Below, piece by piece: positions 1 to 12,101 of a DNA stretch of 64,000 nt (position 1 is its first letter; every line of letters starts with the position of its first letter). The DNA comes from Apostichopus japonicus (Eukaryota; Echinodermata; Holothuroidea; Aspidochirotida; Stichopodidae): contig NC_092577.1 in the NCBI RefSeq assembly GCF_037975245.1, positions 3,677,501-3,741,500 on the forward strand. The letters are read 5' to 3'. The position numbers were made by a program, and so were the translations under genes. The notes beneath the pieces were generated by a model. It ran no database searches, was not told the origin of the DNA, and saw nothing but the letters and a program-made list of their open reading frames with translations.

Positions 1-165
1 ACTATTAGAACATTCATGGACTATTAGAACTTTCATAGACTATTAGAACATTCATGGACTATTAAAACATTCATAGACTATTAGAACATTCATGGACTAT
101 TAGAACATTCATGGACTATTAGAACATTCATGGACTATTAGAACATTCATAGACTATTACAACAT
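1..165. repeat. 19-bp minisatellite downstream of TRIM-A
   Basis: About nine head-to-tail copies of a 19-bp unit, actattagaacattcatgg, with single-base variants. It runs off the left edge of the window, so its full length is unknown. A matching array lies at the same place behind TRIM-B (25790-25965), so it is part of the segmental duplication. Confidence 0.9.
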
Positions 166-271
166 GTTTAGAGTCGACAGAAGTTAGAGGTACGTCGGTA
201 AAACCTTAATCTGATCTCCTTCAATCATCAATCTGCCACGCCATGCTTTTTTTTTACCCATAACCAAAAAA

Positions 272-2461
272 TTACTTAAAACTTACTAAGTTGTACTGAA
301 ATATTTTCCCAGTTTTCCAGGTAGACACTAATAATTTTTCTCCTCTTCTGGTGCTCACCGTAGAAATACACGACGCGTCATCGTGCACATGTCTTGTTGC
401 AAGTAAACGTTGTCCATCGCGACTGTATTGTACTAATAGGCGTTTAAATGAACTCATAGTAACTGCTGCCCACAACATGTAGATGAATTCATTTTGGTCA
501 GTGCATACGCCAATGGGCCAACAATTAGAGCTTTTGGTGTTTGGTTTGGCAAACTGGAACATAACCATGCAAGTCGAGCCCGTAATAGAGATAGCGTAAG
601 CTTCCATACCGGTTCTATCACACACTATTAGATTATTGCCGTTTACCGCAATGTCTCTGGGCCATCGAACGGTAGATGGAAGGCTAAGGGCATAACTGTA
701 ATTCAATTGGTCATCGAAGACGGAAATATCTCGGCTGTCTTTATAACCAATGAATATGTCATTGTTGGCCTCGTCGACAGTTACACATGATACATCTTGA
801 CCAAAAGGCCAAACGCTATCGTTATCCTTTAAGTCCATCTCTGTATATGTGCCATCGCGAATGTCATATAGTCCAATTTCATTATTCCAACAAACTGTTA
901 CGACTTTGAACTTTGTCATAAAATCACAATAACGACATTCGAAAGCCAATTCGGATTCAATCTCGTCTTGTCTCAAAGTTGTACCTTTCAAATCGATAAC
1001 AGTAATGTGTGAATGATCTTGCGAAGACTCACCTGTGACGACAATGGTACCTTCATCATTGCCAGTGATACCGTTAATGCCCCATTGTTTGGAGTGAATC
1101 CCATCGACATCAACCTCGTCATCAGCAACCTCACTGATGTCAACATGGGACTTTATATCACAATTCTCAAATTTTGTTATCCTGATTTTCGATAAAACCT
1201 TAAAATCAGGAATCTCCCTGTCCATATCTCGCATCAAACTGTCGATCACAGAGCACATCATTGGTATGCACTGGATGTCAGCCCAATCATTTCGGATCGT
1301 AAGATGTGCGCTTACAGTCGCTTGAATATTGTTAAGCCTGCTATCAATTGAATCCCAAAAATCTGAAATAGCTTTCATTTCTTCCTGGTTACGCCTTGCA
1401 TTTATTTCGATTTCTGACACGATACGTTTAAATTCTATCTTGAGGTTAGCAAGTTGATCGAACAGTTTACCTTGTTCTTGGTTATTTTCTGCTTGCAAAG
1501 CTTGAAATGCGGTTTCTAATTCCTTCTTCTCCTTTTCACATATTCTATCATACTCCTCATTCAATTCTTGAACTTGTTTCTTTAAACTGAGTTTATCTGT
1601 TGATATTTTTCCAAGGCTAAGTACATCTTCCATTTGTACCATTCCTCTGTCAAGTTTATCGACTTCATTGTGTATTTTGCCTTTAACAATTTCTTCCATG
1701 CGATCAAATTGGTTTTGAATATGGGATTTTCGTCTTTCAACGACATGCTTTAACTTTTCTGTTGATTTTGTCATTAACGCACGCTTCTTTTGAACCCTTT
1801 CAATGTGATTCAACAAATTATCCATCTTTTGATTGATTCGATTTCGTTCTTCTGATGCCAAATAGGGTACGTCATTGCAAAGCTCGTGATCGGCATGCTC
1901 CACCAAAGAACATTCTCTACACATAAGATGGTTACCATGACATGTTCTGCAACAAAGTTCTAACATATTTTCGGGATGATCACGGCATCTGGAAATATCT
2001 GTTAGTGCAGCCCAATTTGCATTATTCAACTGTCCCGTTTTTAAGTCGTTCATTGATAGTGTACGATGTCGTGACTTAGATGTTGCTCCATGATTATCAA
2101 AGCAATTCTGACAAATGAAATCATCACAATTGAAGCAGAAAGCACCAGCATTCTTTATATTTCGACATGACATACACTTCCTTCTTGTATCAATAGCTTT
2201 CTTTATTCTGTGCAGTTGAAGTATGTTCTTCATACTGATGTCAACAAGGAGTCCCTCTACTCCATTCTCTGGTAGTGCGTGAACTATTCCACAATCAGGA
2301 CATTGTAATTTGTTATCCTTTCCATTGATAAGACCCATGAGACAACTGCCACAGTATCGATGAAGACATGATAGAAGCTTTGGTTCCCTTAGCTCATTGA
2401 GACAGATGGAGCATATTAGTAAGCTATCATCTGTTTCCAAGAACGGTAACATGGATGTCAT
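272..2461 (-). CDS. TRIM-A: RING/B-box/coiled-coil/beta-propeller E3 ubiquitin ligase
   Basis: A 729-residue intact single-exon protein. The RING finger is a perfect C3HC4 set (C17, C20, C32, H34, C37, C40, C54, C57). B-box 1 follows (C96, C99, C109, C112, C117, C120, H124, H132), then B-box 2 (from C159/H162 to H189/H192). A charged coiled coil spans about 205-370 and an NHL-like beta-propeller about 440-729. This is the TRIM architecture, so E3 ubiquitin ligase activity is expected from the RING; dimerisation by the coiled coil and substrate or ligand binding by the propeller are family inferences. The start is the first ATG before the RING. TRIM-B is a near-identical copy with roughly 30 substitutions by eye, none between about residues 111 and 217. 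The target is unknown. It resembles the class often labelled TRIM56/TRIM71-like, but orthology cannot be claimed. Confidence 0.93.
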   Translation of the reverse strand: MTSMLPFLETDDSLLICSICLNELREPKLLSCLHRYCGSCLMGLINGKDNKLQCPDCGIVHALPENGVEGLLVDISMKNILQLHRIKKAIDTRRKCMSCRNIKNAGAFCFNCDDFICQNCFDNHGATSKSRHRTLSMNDLKTGQLNNANWAALTDISRCRDHPENMLELCCRTCHGNHLMCRECSLVEHADHELCNDVPYLASEERNRINQKMDNLLNHIERVQKKRALMTKSTEKLKHVVERRKSHIQNQFDRMEEIVKGKIHNEVDKLDRGMVQMEDVLSLGKISTDKLSLKKQVQELNEEYDRICEKEKKELETAFQALQAENNQEQGKLFDQLANLKIEFKRIVSEIEINARRNQEEMKAISDFWDSIDSRLNNIQATVSAHLTIRNDWADIQCIPMMCSVIDSLMRDMDREIPDFKVLSKIRITKFENCDIKSHVDISEVADDEVDVDGIHSKQWGINGITGNDEGTIVVTGESSQDHSHITVIDLKGTTLRQDEIESELAFECRYCDFMTKFKVVTVCWNNEIGLYDIRDGTYTEMDLKDNDSVWPFGQDVSCVTVDEANNDIFIGYKDSRDISVFDDQLNYSYALSLPSTVRWPRDIAVNGNNLIVCDRTGMEAYAISITGSTCMVMFQFAKPNTKSSNCWPIGVCTDQNEFIYMLWAAVTMSSFKRLLVQYSRDGQRLLATRHVHDDASCISTVSTRRGEKLLVSTWKTGKIFQYNLVSFK

Positions 2462-2544
2462 CTTTGTAGACCTCGAATGAGCTGGGTCAGGAATGAATGA
2501 AAAAACACGTATTCAAACTTTATTAAGTACCAAGGGATCTCAGT

Positions 2545-3335
2545 GCATAACACGTATACCATGCGATGGAGCATTTCGTATGCCTGCTTAAGTAATTATT
2601 AGTCCAAATTCTGCTTCAAATAAAAGCCAACATGATCATGACGTTACTTAGTAATAAGCGAAAACGGTGTCTAATCAGTAGATTATCCACGCTTTGCCAT
2701 TCAATACTAATCACATTCATATCTAATAAAAGGATTAAGTTCATGGTTTCTTTTTCCATGGGACTACAATGATTGTATCGCTTAATACGTATACCATGCG
2801 ATGGAGCATTTCGTATGCCTGCTTAAGTAATTATTAGTCCAATTTCTGCTTCAAATAAAAGTCAACATGATAATGACGTTACTCGGTACTAAGCGAATAC
2901 GGTGTCTAATCAGTAGATTATCAACGCTTCTCCATACAGTAATAATCACATTCATATCTAATAAAAGGATTAAGTTCATGGTTTCTTCTTTCATGGGACT
3001 AAAATGATTATTTCGCTTAATACGTATACCACGCGATGGAGCATTTCGTATCCCTGATTGCGTAACTATTAGTCCAAACTCTACTTCAATTAAAAGCCAA
3101 CATGATAATGACGTTACTTAATAATAAGCGAATACGATGTCTAATCAGTAGATTATCGACGCTTCTCCATACAATACTAATCACATTCACAAATTCTTTA
3201 CAGCAAGTAATTGAAGAGATATTTCCATTAGCAGATTGCGGAGACATTTGTGAATATCTAATAAAAGGATAAAGTTCATCGTTTCTTCTTTCATGGGAAT
3301 AAAATGATTATATCGCCATATTAATGGTGCTTTGC
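2545..3335. repeat. Three 235-bp tandem repeats upstream of TRIM-A
   Basis: The motif acgtataccatgcgatgg recurs at 2552, 2787 and 3022 (the third with one change), giving a 235-bp period. The units start about 85 bp upstream of the TRIM-A start codon, so they occupy its likely promoter and 5' region. The last unit carries an insertion of about 60 bp near 3188-3250. The matching region of TRIM-B has only two units. A regulatory role is possible but not shown. Confidence 0.88.
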
Positions 3336-5590
3336 AAAGAACAATCTGTAAGATGTTGACCCGATTGGAAGATTTCATATATGTGTTGCCTGTTTAGACT
3401 ATAGGGACTCTCAATATTGACTTAATACCATCTGCTTGTCTAGTTTATATTGCTTGAGTTTCATTGACTTACGTGTCTCCGCTTCATTTGATGGATAGAT
3501 GGATGGATGGATGGATTGATGGATGGATGAATGGATCGATAGATGGATGGATGATTGGATAGATAGATATATAAACACGCTATTCTATCGCGTTGCAGCT
3601 AGTTATATCTCTTTAAGAAGTACTGCTATCACAGAAATAGTAGTGTTTTCACTTATATGACATATCTCTCTTACAGTGCAGTTGTTGCAACGGTGAAATA
3701 ACTCTCTATCTAACCTGTTGATAGTTCTTAAGAAACAGAAATATTATAAAGAATGTGCTTGGTTTTTCCTTTTTACATTAACCACTATAGGTAAATATTA
3801 ACCTATCATTCATATTTTAATATATATTTTTTCTTATTCTGTTCGCTTACATTGAAGCCTTACCTTGACCAAAGTAGGCTTCTTCTACTGCGTATAGTGT
3901 CACTCGGGGACAAGTCAAACCTTCTGTATTTGTTGCAAGTGAAACAGGAAGAGTAGACCTAAGTTAGTTCTACTCCTTAATGACAACGTCAACGCCAATG
4001 GATGTCACAAAGTTACGATCTCGCGACACTTCCTTATAGCTCTGTAGCTGGCGACAAGTGGATCGTTTCTTTGATGATAAATTTGAGTTACGCACTTGAA
4101 CTATCTCAAGTTCAAATTGTAAGATATGCAACATCCAACACTTGATTTTAATGGTTAGCAGTTATAGCTACTGAAGAGGCCACCGTGGTTGAAGTAAGCT
4201 ACTTTAAATGTACTATTGTATTACACCGTTACTTGTGATTTAACTATTTCAACACACAATACGAGACATCCCCTTGTGTAAATCTTAACTATATTTCTGG
4301 ATATTTGTAGAGATTTCAAATTGGCTCGAAATATTTAAACAAAATATAAATAAAAGGATTTGAATATATTTACTCCATGAGTTGGATTTTCCATGATTTT
4401 GTAATTCGTGTTTCTATGTTAGATGTGTAGTAAACTATTGCAACGTCAAATATTGTTTATTTAATTAAAGCTATATTTTGGCAGACGATGAAACACTAAT
4501 TAAAATGAAATAATATTCCACACCGTCAGTTAAAAAAAACCCATCATTACATTTTGTTCATGACTCGAGTGATGAATGATTGAAAGTATCCTATTTCGAT
4601 TGACTAATCGTTCCATACTCACTCAAAAGAATCATAGAATGTGATCTGTGATGTCATCATTTGCAACTGTCCTTTAAAGGCTTGACTTTCCTATTTCAAT
4701 TCTCATCTTGATTTTTCCTTGATTTTTTGCTACTTACTCTAAATTCATCATTTTTTTAAAAAGCATCATTTCTAATATGACTGGCCTTTGTTGATATATG
4801 ATTTGAATATGATGAAGCGAGACAAAACAATGTTTGATCAATTCCAGATCAATTCTAGATCAATACCAGATGCATTCATACAGTTTTACATATATTATCA
4901 AGTCTGCATATAACAAGCCATGTTAGAATTTATTTATAAATCGTTTGGTGAACATACGGGTCATACTGAATACAGAATATCATGTCGTGTAAGGAAGCAA
5001 TGTAGAACGATCTCGAAACGTCCTAAGGTTTTGTACCAGATTAAGCAATTCAACGGAAGGACAAACAAGTACAAAGAGCACATTTTGAGTCACGCACGCA
5101 TGTCAGAAGGTCACCCAGCAATCACTCTTCTATATGAAACATAATATGTGCCCAATATACAACCGAGCAATGTCAACAGGTAATAAAAGTTCCTTTTGTT
5201 GAATTTGAATCTCGTGGTGTTTGTCAAGGAAACAAGCTAATTCAAACAAACCTGTCTGTCAAGGAATGCTTAAAAAAGAAATATCCCATAAGCAACGAGA
5301 TATCTGCGTTCGCCCTAGCTGCAGCTGCAGTGTTAGCAGTGTTGGCAGCCATTTAAAGACAGATCACTGCCTGTTTCCTTGTGGGAAACACTTTAACTCA
5401 GGATGTTAATGCCCCCCCCCCCCATTCGCCCTAGCTGCGTGGCTTGTACTGCTGACAGCCATGCATCTAACATGCAGATCACTGCACTCAGCAGGTGCTA
5501 TCCAAGTAATGAAGCGGCAACAGTTATTTCCCCCTCCACCTCCCACCCCTCCAAGATGTAAGTTAAAGTTGACAAAGTACATGTTACCAA
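3336..5590. other. Intergenic, no gene seen; GATG microsatellite at 3490-3570
   Basis: This stretch belongs to the duplicated block and matches about 28880-31200. It holds a degenerate gatg/gata microsatellite at 3490-3570 and short C-runs near 5411-5423. The small open frames are not preserved in copy B, which argues against coding. Confidence 0.7.
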
Positions 5591-5639
5591 TATGAGTATC
5601 TATAATCTGGCTCTGTGATATGCAAATCACTCGTGGATG

Positions 5640-5800
5640 GATGATAAGACGGATGTAATAGATGAAACGGATGAAACGCATGGAACGGATGAAATGAATG
5701 AAATAAAAGAATGATGAGGATAAAGTGGACGAGGTGAACGAAGTGGACGAAGTGGGCGAAGTGGACGAAGTGGGTGAATGGATGAATAGATGGATTAAAT
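5640..5800. repeat. Degenerate 6-9-bp simple repeat
   Basis: Runs built from gatgaaacg, gtggacgaa and gtgaacgaa words. The counterpart in copy B is at 31250-31430 with a slightly different word order. Long His/Phe/Val-rich open frames on the minus strand here are only translations of the repeat. Confidence 0.85.
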
Positions 5801-6194
5801 TGCCGAATTACAGTCTGTCTACACTTCTGTCTGACAGTGCGATTTTGATTCTTAAACATGAAAATCTTTTGGTGCTTTAATTGCTGTCAATCTTGCATTA
5901 AATTGAAGCAACTCCCAATTCGGCGGAGCCAACATATATTATCAATATCAAATACGACTTAAATATTGAGAGGAAAAAAACGGTTACGATAGATGTTTCA
6001 TTGCGAAAATTCACCTGATTTTCCGATATATTTCGCAATGTTTCGCAATTCAAGCAATTACTTATAATACAATATTGTAGTGTAGAATTTACACAGAAAT
6101 GTAAACAAATATATTTCAATTGCGTAGTAGAATGATCTTGGTTTTTTAATATTTACAACCTTAAATATATTTCCAATAATTCCGATTGTTTCAG

Positions 6195-6318
6195 TTTACA
6201 TCGATCCACCAGTTGGCCCGGAGAATGCCCGTTGCCAGCAGGATTTTTTCAGCAGTAGCCACCCATGTACAGATTGCTCTTGCAACGAAAGTGGAACAAA
6301 CTACAAATGTTGTTATTA
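6195..6318 (+). pseudogene. Orphan exon 2 of a PSP94/beta-microseminoprotein-like gene
   Basis: This 124-bp exon is almost identical to exon 2 of the intact gene at 33565-33688. The cysteine pattern is kept ([15 protein letters not shown]), and so are both splice sites (tttcag before, gtaaga after). Exon 1 is missing because copy A lacks the 1.8-kb stretch that carries it. I found no exon 3 in the next 3.5 kb; a TA repeat starts about 100 bp downstream. With no signal peptide and no last exon it cannot make the family's product alone. It could still be spliced as a cassette from a distant exon, but a dead relic is simpler. Confidence 0.8.
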
Positions 6319-6418
6319 GTAAGAAAAATTTAATAAATTGTTATGCAATCTTTGTCACTTGTGCCTTAGTCATTTGCTTTAATGTGGCAGTTCTTTTCAC
6401 CGCACTTAACCTCCATTT

Positions 6419-6419
<1 letters not shown>

Positions 6420-6494
<75 letters not shown>

Positions 6495-6517
6495 GAATTA
6501 TTGGTGGCTATATATAA

Positions 6518-6549
<32 letters not shown>

Positions 6550-6588
6550 TTATATATTTATATATATATATATATATATATATAAATG

Positions 6589-6620
<32 letters not shown>

Positions 6621-6640
6621 TGTACATATGTATATATAAA
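6420..6640. repeat. (TA)n microsatellite
   Basis: About 220 bp of nearly pure TA dinucleotides with a few interruptions (a 21-bp unique island at about 6493-6513). It sits at the right edge of duplication copy A; copy B has only a very short TA run at the same place (33788-33797). Confidence 0.95.
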
Positions 6641-6649
6641 TAGATAATA

Positions 6650-9600
6650 CTAACCTTTAGGTATTAAAATCGAACAAGACAAACAAAAATGCCGCACTGA
6701 ATATGCATATTTACATTGAAACCTTGGGAAATATTGAACATGGGATCTATACGTTCTCTTGTTTGCAGAATTTTTATTTTCACTATTTGATAGATTCCGG
6801 TCGCTCTTTTCATTGTTCTGACGGTAACTGTGTGTCACTGTGTGTCAGAATCTAAAGACTGACCTAGAGAAAACAAGGCATGGAAAAGGCAAGGCTTGAC
6901 GACTTATACCATTGTCTAAAAATAAGCGTGCTTACAAATGTCAATTGTGTTTAGGTCAACTACTATATGCACTAAAATAGCACTTATGTAATTTGCTCCC
7001 TATTTAGTGGAAAAAACAGAGAACGAAAATCTTATCCTTACCTAATTGTTTACAGTCAAATCAACCAAGAATGCAATAGAGAACATGTTATCAGGATACA
7101 AATGTATCTTTAAGTTCCAGCCAACGTAACTGGTGACTCCTCCCCTCCTCTATAAACACGTACGATATAGAACATGCCAAATATGTTATCAATACCGTTC
7201 AATACAATATTCTGGAGAATATTGCTACTTAATGATGTCACAATAGTCCCTGTATATGGATAGGTAATATGTGGGTTCACAATTCGTTGCAAGTAGGGTT
7301 TCCTAGCTAAATGTTAGGAAGTGAAACTATAGGCCTGTACCGGGAACCATAAGTCGGATTCAGTAACATGAAACGGGTAAATTTAATTATTTTCAGCTAC
7401 TATTTCTCTTAAATTAGTATGCCATACTTAAACGTTAAAAAAAACTGTGTGGGTGGACTGAAATTTTAAAAAGGCCAAATTTTAATTTGTGGAGTTATAA
7501 AACGCCAAACTAACAACACTGTATTGAAGACTACACAATTATTATGAGCATATTGTTATGATGTTAATCCTCTCCGTTGTCTGTGTTCTAACCGACTTAT
7601 TCTCCTCAAATCGAAGGCTACAATGTTGTACTGTACATCTCGTATATAGTCAGTTGTTTACAGTGTATATATCAGTCCTAAAATGGTTCCATGTTTGGTA
7701 ATCCACACAACTTCATCGTATTGTTTAATTTGGGTATGCATCACATATTGTAATCGATTCGATCCATATCATATATTTTAGGAACGGGTACTTTCCGCAT
7801 ATGGATAATATCATATTGATTTCTGTTGCGAGTCTCACACTTGTTCAGTATGATCACTCATGAGTATACGTGTTACATATAACAAACGTCATAACACACA
7901 CGTCATGACACAGGTCATGATAAAACGCCCTGCATTAGACATTAACGATGACATTCTGATGCAGCTTCACTTTGGGTACGTGTATTATGAGATGAGGAGA
8001 GGGGAGGGGGGGGGGGTGGTGCTAGGCAGGACTACATGAGTACGAAGTGATAAGCATAAATGACAAGTAATTTCTGAAAGAATTAGGTCTTTCACGGCGG
8101 TTAACTTAAGGGGAGGAATACGTGGTTTTCACTTTTCATAAAGGGGTGATCCCAGTGAATGAATATTGATATGGTATACTCTTCGACGACAGACGTAAAT
8201 CATGACACATCAAGTACGTTTATCTCTGACAGAAGACTGAATTTGAAAGTGAGAAAATAAGGCTTGAAACAGGAAATCAAATATTAATCAATCAAACAAT
8301 CGTAACAGTGTGACTAGTCTGACCAATTACGTACTACTTTCAGCAACATTAAATCTGGTCGACAATTGTGTTGCTGTAACTTGTTTTGTCAATGGCACAC
8401 CAGTATGGTAATTTTCAAAACAAATGCCACCCACAATATAGCCAGGGCACGAAATCCAGAAAAAGTGACCCCATTCCCTTACATCGAAAGTGTAACAGTA
8501 TGGTCTACATTTTCAGGCCATATATTAAAACTCAACCAATACTTGTTAACCGCATAAAGCAAACGATGAAAGATCTCGATAAAATAAGTTGCATATTATT
8601 TAATGATATGCACCCATGAACAATTTTATTAGTGACATGTTATTCTCAGCAAAAATGACAACATACCCTTTCTCTTTACAGAAAGTTTGTTCTACATTAG
8701 GCCAACCTCATCTTTTCAGCACAAACAATTGTTATTAGTATAGGCCTATATATGTATACCATTCCTGAATATAAGCTTGGACAGAATTGTCGTTGTTGTT
8801 TTATCAGTTACAAGGTCATTTAAAACTGGTAATTTCTGAGGAACTGATAGAGATAATGTGTATTAAAATTTCTTAAAGTGTGTAATACCTACGACCAGTT
8901 TCTACTGAGACGGAATTATACAGTATATCCTATAAGCACACAAACCCATGCATAACACATGACTGCACAAATGATATCAGTTGACTGGACTGTAGAGAGA
9001 AATTGAGATGCGGATGAAATGCACCATGTTAATCCCCAACTATAGACCATGCCCTCTAATCGCCAGGTCGGCAGCTGTTAAAACGCAGCTTCCGCTCACC
9101 AGTAAATCATACAATTGTTTCATATAAAAATGGCCTACCCAAGAATTGCATCAGCTATGAGTTTGGATTATATCGGCTATCGAACTCAGATTTTCGGCTA
9201 CACCTCATCCGTTACTTCGTTTCAGCTTCCATCTGTTGCAACTTTCTAATAGGCATACCCTTAGTATTAATACTCTGTTATTTTTCTTTATCGGGTTTTT
9301 TCTTTCATCTCTCCATGTCTTCCGGGATCTTTGAATATTTTGAACTGGAAAATATGTACCTACACATCTTTGTATAAATATTCCTACACCGTTAAGTTCC
9401 GTATCAGCTGGGTTTACAAAGCATTAATAGAACTATATCAAACTGTGGCTCAAATCAAACATGTTGGTAATTGTCCAACTGAGAACTGTTAGAGGTAATT
9501 CATTATGTTGTCAAGTAGTCGGCTTATGGTCTTATATTTTTAGCCTCGATATGTCCTTTAGAATTTCAAACATTCATATTTGTTGGTAAATTAATACCAT

Positions 9601-10030
9601 ATCAAACATATTAACCGATTATTTAATTTTACAGTTGCAATTATCCAATATCTCACACTTTCCTCTTCTTCTAAATTACACAAAATAACATGCAATCAGG
9701 CGAACGAACTAATTTGATGTAAATTCTCACTATTTACGTAACCAGGTGATGGCCGCCGCTATTTTTAGAGTTAGAAAAGTTCACAAACCAACGGTGAACT
9801 AGCATATCAGCTATGGATTTACAAAGAATAAATGTATCTAATTATGGTTCAAATTAAAACATATCGTTCATTGTCCAACTGAGAACTGTTACTTGTTAGA
9901 GGGAAAGATTCATTTGTTGGCAAGTAGTCTGCTTGCATTCTTCTAATTTTAGTCTTTATATAACCTATCGACATTCTGTGGGATGTATATTATACTCAAT
10001 CCAGCAGTACTAGCAACACATTTGACAGCT
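6650..10030. other. Intergenic, no gene seen
   Basis: AT-rich sequence without a recognisable exon, RNA gene or transposon end. A G-rich tract (7995-8020) is the only notable composition change. Open frames are short and match nothing I know. Confidence 0.6.
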
Positions 10031-12101
10031 TTATTTCACTAACAGACCATACTGGTGGACTTCTCTCATATGAGAAGTGGCTATCAGTACTTTCTCCTCC
10101 CCGTTTACATCTAATATCGTCAAGCATACAGTATTCTTATCCACTGGTCTTGTTGTTAGAATCTGTCGGCCATCTTGAATGTACTGTACCAGGATACATC
10201 TCTCCTAATCTGAAATGTTGGCTTTCCATAACATGTATATGAACTCGTTCTTGTCTGTGCAGACTTTGAGAGGACACCAGTCACATTTATCAACATCTGG
10301 TTTGGAAAATCCATACATCAGCTTACTCTCTGATCCCTCCATAGAGACTGCATAGGCTCCCCTACTACCATAGTCACAGACGAGGAGATTACCTCTATAT
10401 ACAGTGATACCAGTCACAACTTCGATGACATCTGGTAATGTTATGGAGTGAAAGTACTTCAACTGATCAGTAAAAACATAGATATCTCTGCTCTCAGTAC
10501 CAACAATGATGTGTTTGTTGACAGGATCAGTCGTTACACAATTCAAATACAGATTTGCTGGCCAGTTTCCAATGACGTCACCAACATTCTTCGTGACAAA
10601 TGAACCTTCACGAATATCATAAATACCGATTTCACCAGGAGTACTAGCTGTTGCAAGTTTGTGTGGAGATAGTAAACAACAGTAGAACCACACTTGTTCT
10701 GTTGGTTTTATCCGATGCTGAGTTTCTAAATGTCCTTCCTTATTAAGGAGAGTGATGTGGTTAACTTCTATACTACCACCCGTGATGACAATTTTACCAT
10801 CCAATGTACTTGTTATATCATCGATGTACCACGTTACATTTTCTTTGAACCCCTTAACTCTAATTACAGACTCTTCGTGTTCACTGATCGTTACGTTATC
10901 AAATAGATCTTTCGTCATGTCACCGATCGTAAAATCAGATAAAGATTCTACATCTAGGAACTCTTTTTTCATTTCTTGTATCAGAGGTTCACATGCTTCC
11001 CTAATATCAGGTATACACTGAGCATCTATCCACTCGTCTTTAGATGCAAGAATAGATGAAGTCGTGGTTGTAAAGTTCTCGTAACGTTCAATAATCTGCT
11101 GACAATGATTTGATAGTTTTTGAAGCTCATCCTTATGTTTCTTTGTACGAATGTAAATATCTAATGACAATTCCTTTAAATTGTCATCTAACCTTTTAAG
11201 CTTTCCATCAACCCTTGCCTCGCGTTTATCGCATTTCTCATTAAAATCTAGAGATTCATGATCATATTTTCTTTCTGTTTCCTTTGTGATTTCTTCATAT
11301 TTCTGTTTCACTTCTCTCAACTCTTTTTCCTCCCTGACACTTATTTGTAGTTTTTCATCATCCATTCTCTTGTTTATGTCCATCAAGCCATTTTCTCTTG
11401 CAGTAGTGACTTCTTTCTTATCGTCTTTGAGTTTGTACAATAGTTGTTCGTGTTGGATTTTCAAAGTTTCCGCCTTTTCCGCGATACTTGCAGATAGCTT
11501 TCGTAAAATAACCTCAACCTTTCCAGGTAACTCGTATAGTCTACTTTTCAGTATGTTTATTTCAGTCAGTTTCGATTCAAGTAAAATTCTTTCATTACTT
11601 GCTAGTTCATTGACTTCATGTAGGTCATGTCCTTTGTGTTTGCTGTAGGTACACGACATACAAACCGGTACATTTCTACATGTGCAACAACACAACTGGG
11701 CTTGTTGTTTCACATGAATATGGCACCTTGGGTCTTCCGTAAAGGTTGATAATTCTTCTAAGGTGAGGTTCATTGCTTCCGCGTTTGCTAACTTCAGTAT
11801 GTGTGGTTGATGATCTTTAAGCATTCTACTGTCCTTGTGATACTTGTAACATTGTTCACATAAAAAGTCTCCACACTTAAAGCAATATGCAAACACCTGC
11901 TTTTTCTTTGAACAGCTAATACATTCCTTTAAGTCTCCGTTATTGACAGACTTTTGCAAGTTTAAGAACTCAAGAACGCTCTTCATGTGAAAGTCAGTCT
12001 TGAACCCATCCACGCCTTCCTTGGGTATTTTGCAGACTTGCTTACACATTGGACATTTGATTGTTCTCCTTCAATTCATTTAGAGAGGTCGAGGTAGCCA
12101 T
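10031..12101 (-). pseudogene. Broken TRIM gene: RING mostly deleted, frameshift, premature stop
   Basis: The longest frame (10205-12049, 614 codons) has two B-boxes (CISC...H and CHIH...H motifs), a coiled coil and most of the propeller, and is closest to TRIM-C and TRIM-D. Two lesions are visible. At the 5' end an ATG at 12101 opens a short frame ending in NELKE, the family motif after the first RING cysteines; the sequence then jumps to the last RING cysteines (IKCPMC) in another frame, so the first RING Cys pairs and the Cys-His core are gone. At the 3' end a TAG at 10205-10207 interrupts the propeller; the same frame then stays open for 57 more codons with family-like sequence and ends at 10031-10033, where the stop overlaps an AATAAA signal. 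It could be transcribed, giving a RING-less B-box/coiled-coil protein, but a pseudogene is more likely. Confidence 0.85.

Larger units (their letters stand above)
1..6420. repeat. Segmental duplication, copy A
   Basis: This block matches about 25790-33800 nearly base for base. In order it holds the 19-bp minisatellite, a TRIM gene, 235-bp upstream repeats, a GATG microsatellite, a GTGGACGAA-like simple repeat, and exon 2 of a PSP94-like gene. The TRIM start codons sit 25,802 bp apart. Compared with copy B, copy A lacks about 1.8 kb near 6025-6060; in copy B that stretch (about 31655-33425) carries exon 1 of the PSP94-like gene. Similarity stops at the TA repeat at 6420, so the right breakpoint lies in or next to it. 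The left breakpoint is outside the window. Confidence 0.9.

Noticed and set aside
4920-5144. 74-codon plus-strand frame in duplication copy A
   Set aside because: The equivalent frame in copy B is broken by indels, which argues against a shared coding function.
6186-6647. 153-codon plus-strand frame overlapping the orphan PSP94-like exon
   Set aside because: It reads the exon in the wrong frame and then runs through the TA repeat as Tyr-Ile; the correct frame is set by the splice sites.
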